Shown: positions 1-6,615, counted from the stretch's first letter. The stretch is DNA of 7,795 nt from Oribacterium parvum (GCA_938022235.1 CALIEL010000361.1:1-7795); one strand, 5' to 3'. The notes: generated by a model not told the origin, from the letters alone. A program made the numbers and translations.

Positions 1-53
1 ATTAGCAAAAGGATAATTTTAAAACAGCGGGCAATACAGGGGATTGCAAACTA

Positions 54-1745
54 TTATACTTTTTGCATAAAGGATTGCAGATCCGTTAAGAGCAGTTTTT
101 CTATTTTTTTGGCATCTTCTGCATTCGTTCCTTTTATGGAGAGGTACACTTTCAGCTTTGGCTCTGTTCCACTGGGTCTTACAACGACGGAACAATCCTG
201 TTCCAGAAGGAATTTTAGTACGTTAGAGGAAGGCAAATGGTCTATTCCTTGGATATAATCCAGGACTTTGCACACTTTCATTCCTGAAAATGTGCTTGTT
301 CCTGTCTTGCTTTTTTCTCGAAATCTTTGCATAATTTCTTGCATTCTGATGAGTCCGGAAGGACCGTCAAAAGAAAAGCTGTGTAGTGTGTTCAGGTAAT
401 AACCGAATTGTCTATATAAGTCCTGTAATCTGTCATGCAGATTCGTATTGTGGGCTTGATAGTAGGCAAACATTTCACATATTAAAAGAGAAGCGCCGAC
501 AGCGTCTTTGTCTCTTACGTAGGCCCCTGAGAGGTAGCCGCAACTTTCTTCAAAGCCGAAGATAAACCGTTCTTCCTCTCCTTTTTTTTCTAAATTCGAT
601 ATTTGCTCTCCTATGTATTTGAAGCCGGTGAGGACGTCAATCATTTTTATGCCATAGTATTCAGCAATCTGCTTTCCCATATCGGTACTGACAATCGTTT
701 TAATGCTTAATGGATTCTTCGGAATTTTATGGTGCTTTCTTCTTTGCATACAAATGTAATCAAGGAGTAGAATACCGGTTTCATTTCCTGAAAGCAGAGA
801 ATAGTTTCCTGCTGTATTTTTTATAGCGATACCTACACGATCACAATCGGGATCGGTAGCAAGGAGCAAATCGGCATGCGTCTTTTTACAATATTGTAAT
901 CCCAGTTCTAAACATTCTTTTATTTCCGGATTTGGATAGGGACAGGTGGGGAAGTTTCCGTCCGGGTTTTGCTGTTCTTCTACAAGGGTTATGTTTTGAA
1001 AGCCCGTTTCTTTTAGCACTCTATAAACAGGAATATAGCCACTTCCATTCAGTGGAGTATAAACAATTTTGATTGTTTTATTTGCATTGTCACCATATAG
1101 AACGGATTGCTTTTTTACTGATTCAAGAAAACGATCAAGCATGGCTTGATCAATGTATTCAATCTCACCTTTTGTTAGAGCATTGTTGAAGTCTTCTTTT
1201 TTTATATCTTTGAAAATGTCCAAAGAGTCTATTTCTTCTGTGACTTTTGAGGCGGCTGAAGGCGTAATTTGACAACCGTCTTCGCCGTATACTTTATATC
1301 CGTTGTACTGCTTGGGATTATGTGAAGCGGTAATCATTATACCGGCAGAAGCTTTGAGCGTTCTTGTAGCAAAAGAAACGGTTGGAACCGGTGTTAAAAA
1401 AGGCCAGATATGGACGTGAATATGGTTTGCAGCAAATACGGAGGCCGCAGTTTCGGCAAAAAGATTGGATTGAAGACGACTATCAAAGCCAATCACTACG
1501 GAAAGGGATTGTTTGCTATTATTTTGATGTAAGTACTGAGCAAGTCCCTGACTGGCTTTGGCAACAGTATAGATATTCATTCTATTGGTTCCGGCTCCCA
1601 TAATTCCCCGTAAACCGCCGGTGCCGAATTTGAGGTTTTGGTAAAAAGCGTCTTCCCTCTCTTCTTCGGTATAGTTTTCTAAAGACTTCTGAATGGACTC
1701 CTCCTTTGCAAGGGCGCACCATCTTTCGTATTCTTGATTCCCCAT
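54..1745 (-). CDS. pgcA: Alpha-phosphoglucomutase / phosphomannomutase, complete
   Basis: The product is a 563-residue cytoplasmic hexose phosphomutase that interconverts glucose-1-phosphate and glucose-6-phosphate, and often mannose phosphates, through a phosphoserine intermediate. All four family signatures are visible: GTGGLRG at residues 41-47; the catalytic loop TASHNP at 139-144 with Ser141 as the phosphoserine; the metal loop DPDCDR at 298-303 with Asp298, Asp300 and Asp302; the sugar-recognition loop GFEES at 397-401; and the C-terminal phosphate-binding RPSGTEPK at 523-530. The length matches Bacillus-type PgcA (about 580 residues), so the gene looks intact. The ATG is preceded by AGGAGAGG (plus-strand 1752-1759) with a six-base gap, which fixes the start. 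It is transcribed away from the regulator and transporter genes, so it is probably a separate housekeeping unit rather than part of the sugar operon. Substrate preference between glucose and mannose phosphates cannot be read from the sequence. Confidence 0.95.
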   Translation of the reverse strand: MGNQEYERWCALAKEESIQKSLENYTEEEREDAFYQNLKFGTGGLRGIMGAGTNRMNIYTVAKASQGLAQYLHQNNSKQSLSVVIGFDSRLQSNLFAETAASVFAANHIHVHIWPFLTPVPTVSFATRTLKASAGIMITASHNPKQYNGYKVYGEDGCQITPSAASKVTEEIDSLDIFKDIKKEDFNNALTKGEIEYIDQAMLDRFLESVKKQSVLYGDNANKTIKIVYTPLNGSGYIPVYRVLKETGFQNITLVEEQQNPDGNFPTCPYPNPEIKECLELGLQYCKKTHADLLLATDPDCDRVGIAIKNTAGNYSLLSGNETGILLLDYICMQRRKHHKIPKNPLSIKTIVSTDMGKQIAEYYGIKMIDVLTGFKYIGEQISNLEKKGEEERFIFGFEESCGYLSGAYVRDKDAVGASLLICEMFAYYQAHNTNLHDRLQDLYRQFGYYLNTLHSFSFDGPSGLIRMQEIMQRFREKSKTGTSTFSGMKVCKVLDYIQGIDHLPSSNVLKFLLEQDCSVVVRPSGTEPKLKVYLSIKGTNAEDAKKIEKLLLTDLQSFMQKV

Positions 1746-1760
1746 TATGTTCCTCTCCTT

Positions 1761-1780
1761 TTCTGCATATTATAGCAGAA
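1761..1780 (-). promoter_or_regulatory. pgcA promoter with dyad over the -10 box
   Basis: Read on the minus strand, TATAAT lies at 1774-1769 and is preceded by TGC, giving an extended -10 (TGNTATAAT). It sits about 25 bases upstream of the pgcA start codon. No good -35 hexamer is seen at 16-18 bases, which is common for extended -10 promoters. The -10 box fills most of the 8-base centre of a perfect inverted repeat, TTCTGC (1761-1766) and GCAGAA (1775-1780). The dyad could be an operator or a small hairpin at the 5' end of the mRNA, or it could be chance. Confidence 0.55.
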
Positions 1781-1851
1781 GAAGACCGAGCAGGATTCTT
1801 TTTGGAGTACGATAGTTTAAAAAGGCTTTGCTATTAAACATAAAAAGAAGA

Positions 1852-1860
1852 TGTTATACT
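1852..1860 (+). promoter_or_regulatory. Candidate extended -10 promoter of the AraC-type regulator
   Basis: TATACT at 1855-1860 with TG at 1852-1853 forms an extended -10 element (TGTTATACT). Transcription would start near 1867, leaving a leader of about 87 bases before the ATG at 1954. The hexamer at the expected -35 distance (TATTAA, 1832-1837) is poor. TTGCTA at 1828-1833 is better but 21 bases away. The call rests on the -10 and on its position upstream of the gene. Confidence 0.4.
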
Positions 1861-1869
1861 TTTATTCAT

Positions 1870-1905
1870 AACAAGTGGCGCAGGCGAAGCCTGAGACATC
1901 TTGTT
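1870..1905 (+). other. Hairpin in the leader of the regulator mRNA
   Basis: An interrupted stem-loop lies between the proposed promoter and the regulator start. The outer arms AACAAG (1870-1875) and CTTGTT (1900-1905) match perfectly. The inner arms CAGGC (1881-1885) and GCCTG (1889-1893) close on a GAA triloop. The internal loop is asymmetric (5 and 6 bases). No T-run follows, so it does not look like an intrinsic terminator. I do not recognise it as a known riboswitch. It could stabilise the mRNA or bind a protein, or have no role. Confidence 0.4.
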
Positions 1906-1953
1906 GGCTTATATAGTTGCAGGATTTGCTGCCTTGAAGAGCGGAGAAAGCGG

Positions 1954-2073
1954 ATGAAGATACTGAAAAGCAAAACAAGAATGAGATGGATAAGAGATTC
2001 TCTATTGATGATAGGTGTTTTGTTATTCATTATTCTTCTTTTTACGACTTGGTTAATACGTATTTTTTTATAG
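1954..2073 (+). pseudogene. 5' fragment of the AraC-type regulator: cytoplasmic tail and first membrane helix, ended by in-frame TAG
   Basis: ATG at 1954 has a good ribosome binding site (GGAG at 1943-1946, seven-base gap) and opens a 39-residue reading frame ending in TAG at 2071-2073. It has a basic start (KILKSKTRMRWIR) followed by one hydrophobic helix from about residue 16 to 38 (core LLMIGVLLFIILLFTTWLI). This is what membrane-anchored AraC regulators have at their N-terminus. The next long frame, containing the sensor and DNA-binding parts, is in the same phase: the bases directly after the TAG read VIRELNYSVSSIIQ without a break. The fragment is therefore read as the severed N-terminus of one 730-codon gene (1954-4146), not an independent small gene. 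A TTG at 1828 would extend the frame upstream but lacks support and lies before the proposed promoter. Confidence 0.7.
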
Positions 2074-2097
2074 GTTATTAGAGAGTTAAATTATAGT

Positions 2098-4146
2098 GTG
2101 TCGTCTATTATACAGACTTCTATTGATACAAGACTGCGGGAACTGGAAAACATTTCTTCACAGCTGGAAATCAATTCTACCAACATAGAAATCAGTAAAA
2201 TGAAATCGAATCAAGATCGGGAAGCCAGTCGATATTATCAGCTTCATAATCAAATAAAAAGCTATAGTATGGCCAATTCTCTCATTCGGAAATTATACGT
2301 CTATTATCCGAGTCTTGAATTTGTGGTTGGAGATAAAGGATATTTTAAGGCAAAAGATTATTATCTTATAGAAAACGGATTACGCGATGAAGGATTTTCC
2401 AAGTGGAGAAGCGAGCTGAGCGGAATAAAGAAAAATGGATTTCAATTTCGAGATGGGAATTTATATTACTTTGCTAAAATTCCTTATAATGAACTTGTCC
2501 AAAATACCGCTGTCATTGTGCTACAGGTAGACTCCTCTTCGTTGTCCTCCATCTTAAATCAATCTAATCAAGGAGTTGAAGGAGACGCATCGGCAATTCT
2601 GGCTGATGAAAATACCGTATTTGTGCTTTCTTCTGAAAAGGCACGAGCGTTATTCCGATCCCTTCCGGAAGATATTTTGCTATCGAATGGTATGCATACT
2701 TGGGATAAGTACTTCTGCGCGACAAGAGATTCTGCATATGGCAATCTGCGTTATGTAACCTGTATGGAACGTTCGATACAAATGGGGATTGTTTATAGGG
2801 CGAGAAAAGTCACAGCGCTTGTCTTGTTTTTATGGATTTTTATAGCAATAGGGCTTTCTCTTCGAGCAATTTATGTCAACAACCAGCCGTTAGAAATGCT
2901 GATTCAAAGGATTGGAGTAGAGGGAGAGCAGAATCTGTTAGATTGGGATGAGTTTAAGATATTAAACCGTGTGATTGATAGCAGTAGGAAATCTAAAGAG
3001 GAACAGGAAATTCAAAAACAGAAGATAGAAGCAGCTTTTCTGACAAATATCATTAGTGCTGAGTTGACGGATAATCAGTCTATTTTTCTGATGATGCAAC
3101 AGTTGGATATTGAATTTTTATACCCCAAATTTCAACTTGTGTTGTGGAGGGTAAAAGAGAAAGAAAAAAAAGAGGCAATAGAAAAAATAAAAAGGAAGTA
3201 CAGCGATGGAAAAGGAGCTCCTTATTCCGTTATTTTGACAAGATATCAGGAAGACCTGCTTGTTTTATATAATTTTGATTCCGGTGTTACGAGCGAGATG
3301 ATTTTAAAAGATATCTTATCCTATATTAAAGAACTACAGAACGAATCTACCACACTGGTGGCGATGGGTGGAGTGTATGATGCGTTATCCGATATTGTCC
3401 GAAGTTATCTACAGGCCGGACAGACTCTCTTGTTACACAGAGGTGAAACAGGGGTATTTCGTTACAAAGAAGGATTTTCTATTGAAAAGAACAAAACGAA
3501 GTATAATCTGAATTTGATGCGAGAATTTACAAGGGTTTTGGCAGAGCATAATTATGAAGAGGCAGATCGTTTGGCGGATGAAGTGATTGAGAAATATGTT
3601 TTTAATGAACAAAGAACCTATGTCGCGAAGAGTCGAAGATATGCTCTTGTTAATAGTATGATAGATGAAATTACTTATGTTGAACAAACGAACCATTTCT
3701 TTTCCGGAGAAGAATGCATTACTAAAATAAGCCGGGAGAAAGAAATAAGCGGGTTGAAGGAGAAAGTCCACCTTGTTCTCGGAGAGTTAAAGAAGCTGTA
3801 CGGGAAAAGCAGTGTCTTTCAGAGTAAACAGGTTTCAAAGCAAGCGCTATCGATTATTCAGGAAGAATATAGGAATCCGATGATAGGGTTATATAGTTTG
3901 AGCGCGGAACTTGGAGTCAGCAATACGTATCTTTCTACAAACTTCAAGGAAATAAATGGAGTTGGAATAGTGCAATGTATCAATCAGTTGCGGATTGAAA
4001 AAGCAAAAGAATTACTGAAAAATACACGAATGAATTTGAAAGAGATTGCAGCGTATGTAGGATTCTCGAGTGATATTAGTTTTATCCGCGTTTTTAAGCA
4101 ATATGAGAATAAAACACCGGGAAAATATAAAGAAGATACAAAATAA
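2098..4146 (+). CDS. AraC-family transcriptional regulator with extracellular sensor domain, N-terminus interrupted
   Basis: This is the main body of a large one-component regulator of the membrane-anchored AraC type (YesN-like output). From the GTG at 2098 it reads 682 residues: an extracellular sensor region (about 1-235, with the helical TRLRELENIS segment typical of these sensors at 11-20), a membrane helix at about 238-260 (VTALVLFLWIFIAIGLSLRA), a cytoplasmic linker, and a C-terminal AraC DNA-binding domain (about 580-682). The two helix-turn-helix units are SLSAELGVSNTYL and LKEIAAYVGFSSDISFIRVF, ending in the usual PGKYK. The family normally has a first membrane helix as well. Here that helix is encoded at 1954-2070 in the same frame and is separated by TAG. 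The GTG has only a weak AGAGAG 12 bases upstream, so it may not be a real start; reinitiation, readthrough or a broken gene are all possible. It is predicted to control the transporter operon that follows 223 bases downstream. Confidence 0.8.
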   Translation: MSSIIQTSIDTRLRELENISSQLEINSTNIEISKMKSNQDREASRYYQLHNQIKSYSMANSLIRKLYVYYPSLEFVVGDKGYFKAKDYYLIENGLRDEGFSKWRSELSGIKKNGFQFRDGNLYYFAKIPYNELVQNTAVIVLQVDSSSLSSILNQSNQGVEGDASAILADENTVFVLSSEKARALFRSLPEDILLSNGMHTWDKYFCATRDSAYGNLRYVTCMERSIQMGIVYRARKVTALVLFLWIFIAIGLSLRAIYVNNQPLEMLIQRIGVEGEQNLLDWDEFKILNRVIDSSRKSKEEQEIQKQKIEAAFLTNIISAELTDNQSIFLMMQQLDIEFLYPKFQLVLWRVKEKEKKEAIEKIKRKYSDGKGAPYSVILTRYQEDLLVLYNFDSGVTSEMILKDILSYIKELQNESTTLVAMGGVYDALSDIVRSYLQAGQTLLLHRGETGVFRYKEGFSIEKNKTKYNLNLMREFTRVLAEHNYEEADRLADEVIEKYVFNEQRTYVAKSRRYALVNSMIDEITYVEQTNHFFSGEECITKISREKEISGLKEKVHLVLGELKKLYGKSSVFQSKQVSKQALSIIQEEYRNPMIGLYSLSAELGVSNTYLSTNFKEINGVGIVQCINQLRIEKAKELLKNTRMNLKEIAAYVGFSSDISFIRVFKQYENKTPGKYKEDTK

Positions 4147-4187
4147 GAAGCTTACAAAATTTCATAGAAATACAAAAAATGTTAATT

Positions 4188-4226
4188 TACAGTGAAAAAA
4201 ATATAAGCTAATACAGTAAAATATAA
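4188..4226 (+). repeat. Imperfect direct repeat upstream of the transporter operon, possible AraC-type binding site
   Basis: TACAGTGAAAAAAATATAA (4188-4206) is followed by TACAGTAAAATATAA (4212-4226), the second copy being the first with four bases missing. The TACAGT parts are 24 bases apart and the ATATAA parts 20 apart, close to two helical turns. AraC-family proteins commonly bind direct repeats spaced by about two turns. The second copy overlaps a TATAAT. AT-rich intergenic DNA yields such repeats by chance, so this is a hypothesis. Confidence 0.3.
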
Positions 4227-4283
4227 TCCGAGTGGGCATATATTTGTACATGTTGCACAAATATAACATACAATTTTTATAAT
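4222..4283 (+). promoter_or_regulatory. Promoter region of the sugar-transport operon, two candidate -10 boxes
   Basis: Two perfect TATAAT hexamers lie in the gap between the regulator and the binding-protein gene, at 4222-4227 and 4278-4283. The first has no recognisable -35 at 16-18 bases. The second has TTGCAC at 4253-4258, a weak -35 with a long 19-base spacer. Either would give a leader that contains the Shine-Dalgarno hairpin at 4319-4364. I cannot decide between them from sequence. No convincing terminator separates this region from the regulator, so some readthrough from upstream is possible. Confidence 0.45.
4239..4265. promoter_or_regulatory. 27-base interrupted palindrome, candidate operator
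   Basis: TATATTTGT (4239-4247) and ACAAATATA (4257-4265) are perfect inverted 9-base arms, with a further CA/TG pair in the centre (4249-4250 and 4254-4255). It lies just after the first TATAAT and overlaps the weak -35 of the second, the expected place for a repressor. The two-fold symmetry suits a dimeric regulator of LacI, GntR or similar type rather than the AraC protein next door. It does not match the CcpA cre consensus, and it resembles Rex sites only in TTGT...ACAA. Confidence 0.5.
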
Positions 4284-4318
4284 AAAAATGAAAATATCAT
4301 AAAACTAAGATTTATAGT

Positions 4319-4364
4319 ATCCTTCGTTCTATGAACGCTACTTTATGTGGTAAGAACGGAGGAT
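4319..4364 (+). promoter_or_regulatory. Leader hairpin that sequesters the binding-protein Shine-Dalgarno
   Basis: Bases 4319-4330 (ATCCTTCGTTCT) pair with 4353-4364 (AGAACGGAGGAT) in a 12-bp stem with one G-U pair and a 22-base loop. The right arm contains the GGAGG (4358-4362) of the binding-protein gene, so the folded form would hide the ribosome binding site. A competing local hairpin exists: CGTTC (4325-4329) can instead pair with GAACG (4333-4337) across a TAT loop, which would break the large stem and free the site. This layout resembles a translational switch, but no ligand-binding domain is recognised upstream. Confidence 0.55.
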
Positions 4365-4369
4365 TTTCT

Positions 4370-5674
4370 ATGATGAAAAAAATGTTTAAGGCACTACTGG
4401 CAACAGGACTTGCGGTGTCACTCCTTGGGGCTTGCGGAAACGCAAAAAAACAGGATGGACAAAAAGAAAGCAAGCAGGTGGAAACGAGCGCCGATGCAGA
4501 AAAGAAGACGGACGGAGAAAAGACGGAATTACTCTTATGGATGCCCCCTTTCGGAACGGAGGATACTCTGGATAAAGAGATGTGGAAGAAGGTTTTGGCT
4601 CCCTTTGAGAAGGAAAACAATTGTAATGTTACAGTTGAAGTGATTCCATGGTCTAATTATGAAGAGAAATACCTTACTGCAATATCTTCAGGAGCGGGTC
4701 CGGACCTGGGATATATGTATATGGAAATGATGAATGATTATATTGATATGGGGGCTCTTGAACCATTTGACAGTTATCTGACGGATAAAGAAAAAGATAA
4801 TTTTTATTATCTTGATAAGGGTGTAATCGATGGGAAACAGTATGCTCTGCCTATCGTTGTAGGGAATGCAAGAATTTTATGTTATAACAAGAAGCTTTTG
4901 GAGCAGGCGGGCGTAGAGAAGGCTCCGGAGACGTGGGATGAGTTTCTCGCTGCTTGTAAGAAGTTAAAAGATGCAGGAATTACACCGATACAGCAACAGT
5001 GGGGCGATGCTTCCAAAGGGTCTTTAAACTCTATTTTCTTCCCTTATCTATGGCAGGCAGGCGGAGATTTATTCTCGGAAGACGGAAAACAGGCTACCTT
5101 TAACTCCGAAGCCGGAAAGAAAGCAGTGGAGTTTTTATATAGCTTGAAAAAAGAAGGATATCTTCCGGACTCGGCGACTTCTTTAACAACCAATGAGCTG
5201 TATGAACAATTTAAGACCGGACAAGTAGCTTTTTGTGTAGTCGGCACAAATAAAGGGAAAGGTTTTACCGAAGCCGGCGTGGATTGGGACTATGTTACTT
5301 CTTTAAAGGATAAGAAGAATGCTACCTTTGTTGCAGCGGATTCCTTGGTTTTGTTGAGTGGCAGTAAGCATAAAGATCTCGCGGCAAAGATGGCGCTGTA
5401 TATGTTAAGTGGTCCTTCTATGACACAGTTCCATGAAATGGCACCCTTTGCTCCTGTTGGAAAAGACGAAGAGTATCATGATAACGAGCAGTTTAAGAAG
5501 ATTTACGAAGAAGAAAAAGATGACCTGCACACCCTTCCGGCGGTGAAAGGTTCGGCTGCCATTTATGATAATTTATATAAGAATCTTCAACTTATGATGC
5601 TTGGAGAACTGAGTCCGGAGGAAGCTTTAAAGGAGTCTGCTGATTTTGCAAATGAAGCTTTAGCACAAAATTAA
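4370..5674 (+). CDS. Sugar ABC transporter substrate-binding lipoprotein
   Basis: This 434-residue protein is the extracellular solute receptor of a CUT1 carbohydrate importer (SBP family 1, PF01547-like). It starts with a lipoprotein signal: MMKK, a hydrophobic stretch, and lipobox LGAC, placing the lipid-modified cysteine at residue 22. A charged, low-complexity linker rich in Lys, Glu and Asp follows (about 23-53), tethering the domain to the membrane. The mature fold begins at ELLLWMPPF. Typical family segments include SSGAGPDLGYMYMEMM, the hinge-region GKQYALPIVVGNARILCYNKKLLEQAG, and the PETWDEF motif. The start is set by GGAGG at 4358-4362 with a seven-base gap. An ATG 13 codons upstream at 4331 is in frame but has no ribosome binding site and would spoil the signal peptide. 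It is the first gene of the operon, and its translation may be limited by the leader hairpin. The sugar bound cannot be told from the sequence. Confidence 0.93.
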   Translation: MMKKMFKALLATGLAVSLLGACGNAKKQDGQKESKQVETSADAEKKTDGEKTELLLWMPPFGTEDTLDKEMWKKVLAPFEKENNCNVTVEVIPWSNYEEKYLTAISSGAGPDLGYMYMEMMNDYIDMGALEPFDSYLTDKEKDNFYYLDKGVIDGKQYALPIVVGNARILCYNKKLLEQAGVEKAPETWDEFLAACKKLKDAGITPIQQQWGDASKGSLNSIFFPYLWQAGGDLFSEDGKQATFNSEAGKKAVEFLYSLKKEGYLPDSATSLTTNELYEQFKTGQVAFCVVGTNKGKGFTEAGVDWDYVTSLKDKKNATFVAADSLVLLSGSKHKDLAAKMALYMLSGPSMTQFHEMAPFAPVGKDEEYHDNEQFKKIYEEEKDDLHTLPAVKGSAAIYDNLYKNLQLMMLGELSPEEALKESADFANEALAQN

Positions 5675-5693
5675 GATAGAGCATAAAGAAGAT

Positions 5694-5721
5694 TTGCCCC
5701 TTGTCTATGGACAGGGGGCAA
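5694..5721 (+). other. Strong intercistronic hairpin between binding protein and permease
   Basis: TTGCCCCTTGTC (5694-5705) pairs with GACAGGGGGCAA (5710-5721) in a 12-bp stem with one G-U pair and a four-base TATG loop. It lies in the 67-base gap between the binding-protein stop and the permease ATG. Only a short interrupted T-run (GCTTTCTGG) follows, so it is at best a leaky terminator. In similar operons such hairpins protect the upstream mRNA from 3' decay, giving more binding protein than permease. That role is inferred here. Confidence 0.6.
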
Positions 5722-5741
5722 GCTTTCTGGGAGAAGGGGAT

Positions 5742-6614
5742 ATGAAATTTTTAAAGAAAAATAATGGTCTATTCTATATTTTGCCTAGTTTTATATTGAT
5801 TCTTTTATTTTCTATCATTCCGCTGATAATGACCTTTTACTTTAGTTTTACAAAATACAATGTTGTACATGCTCCGGAATGGGTTGGCTTAAAAAATTAT
5901 AGGAATCTTTTTCAGGATTCCTTTTTCAAAGCAAGTGTAAAAAACACGATTGTATATACGGTATTGGTTGTTCCTTTACAAACTCTTTTTTCTTTATTAT
6001 TAGCGGATTTACTGGCAAAGCATTTTCAAAATAGATTTGGAAATGCGATTAGAACGGTTCTATTTATCCCTGTAATCAGCTCTATGATATTGGTGGGCAC
6101 TGTCTGGAAATTTATTTTGTCAACGGACAACGGTTTAATGAATGCCCTACTTTCCCTTTTTCATTTGCCGAGAGTAAATTGGCTCGGAACACAGAAAACA
6201 GCCATGATTAGTATCTGTATGACTTCCATCTGGAAGAATGTAGGCTATTTTCTGGTTATCTATTATGCGGGAATCATGGATATCCCCTTAACCTATTATG
6301 AATCTGCGAGAGTGGATGGTGCGAGCAAGCTACAGGAACTTCTCTATATTACTTTACCCTGTTTAAAGCCAATTACCTATTTAGTGGTAACACTTGGTAC
6401 GATTTGGAGCTTTCAGGTATTTGATCTTGTCTATTCCATGACCGGTGGAGGGCCCGGAAGAAGTACGTTGACGTTGGTTTTAATCATTTATCAATATGCC
6501 TTTAAGCAATATAAGATGGGCTATGCTTGTGCGGTTTCTTTTGCGCTATTTCTTTTAGTTCTTCTTGTTTCCGCAATTCAGAAAACGGCATTCAGAGAAG
6601 AGAAGGAGGCATAG
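5742..6614 (+). CDS. Sugar ABC transporter permease 1 (MalF/UgpA-type)
   Basis: This is a 290-residue integral membrane subunit of the CUT1 importer, with a hydrophobic pattern consistent with six membrane helices. The first runs at about residues 10-35 (LFYILPSFILILLFSIIPLIM). The next part, FSFTKYNVVHAPEWVGLKNYRNLF, is the conserved N-terminal segment of UgpA-like permeases. The cytoplasmic EAA loop, which docks the ATPase, is present as YESARVDGA beginning at about residue 186, followed by LP at about 205. The end of the domain has the family signature VFDLVYSMTGGGPGRST. The ATG at 5742 has GGGAG at 5729-5733 with an eight-base gap. An in-frame TTG at 5694 falls inside the intercistronic hairpin and is rejected as a start. 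The stop is TAG, one base before the start of the second permease, so the two are probably translationally coupled. Confidence 0.93.
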   Translation: MKFLKKNNGLFYILPSFILILLFSIIPLIMTFYFSFTKYNVVHAPEWVGLKNYRNLFQDSFFKASVKNTIVYTVLVVPLQTLFSLLLADLLAKHFQNRFGNAIRTVLFIPVISSMILVGTVWKFILSTDNGLMNALLSLFHLPRVNWLGTQKTAMISICMTSIWKNVGYFLVIYYAGIMDIPLTYYESARVDGASKLQELLYITLPCLKPITYLVVTLGTIWSFQVFDLVYSMTGGGPGRSTLTLVLIIYQYAFKQYKMGYACAVSFALFLLVLLVSAIQKTAFREEKEA

Positions 6615-6615
6615 A

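Noticed and set aside
31..47. GCAAT/ATTGC hairpin downstream of pgcA on the minus strand as a terminator
   Set aside because: The stem is only five bases with a seven-base loop, and the nearest T-run starts six bases later. The true terminator may lie outside the window.
1382..1603. Plus-strand open frame of 73 codons inside the phosphoglucomutase gene
   Set aside because: It is antisense to conserved coding sequence including the catalytic region, has no ribosome binding site and resembles no protein family.
2061..2073. Transcriptional slippage or frameshift at the run of seven T before the TAG as the cause of the regulator break
   Set aside because: The frame before and after the stop is the same, so a single-base slip would put the sensor out of frame rather than bypass the stop.
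4159..4171. ATTTC-ATA-GAAAT as a terminator after the regulator gene
   Set aside because: The five-base AT-rich stem is too weak and no T-run follows, so I do not call a terminator there.
4331..4341. cre-like sequence ATGAACGCTAC before the binding-protein gene
   Set aside because: It lacks the spacing and right half of the CcpA consensus. The symmetry there is better explained by the CGTTC/GAACG hairpin arms.
4345..4353. Mini open frame ATG TGG TAA in the loop of the Shine-Dalgarno hairpin, as a possible tryptophan-sensing leader peptide
   Set aside because: It has no ribosome binding site, is only two codons long and the operon has no link to tryptophan. Probably chance.
4312..4620. Minus-strand open frame across the leader and start of the binding-protein gene, plus similar antisense frames at 3433-3771, 5044-5247 and 7020-7253
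   Set aside because: All overlap strong plus-strand genes and have no recognisable domain or ribosome binding site of their own, so they are shadow frames.
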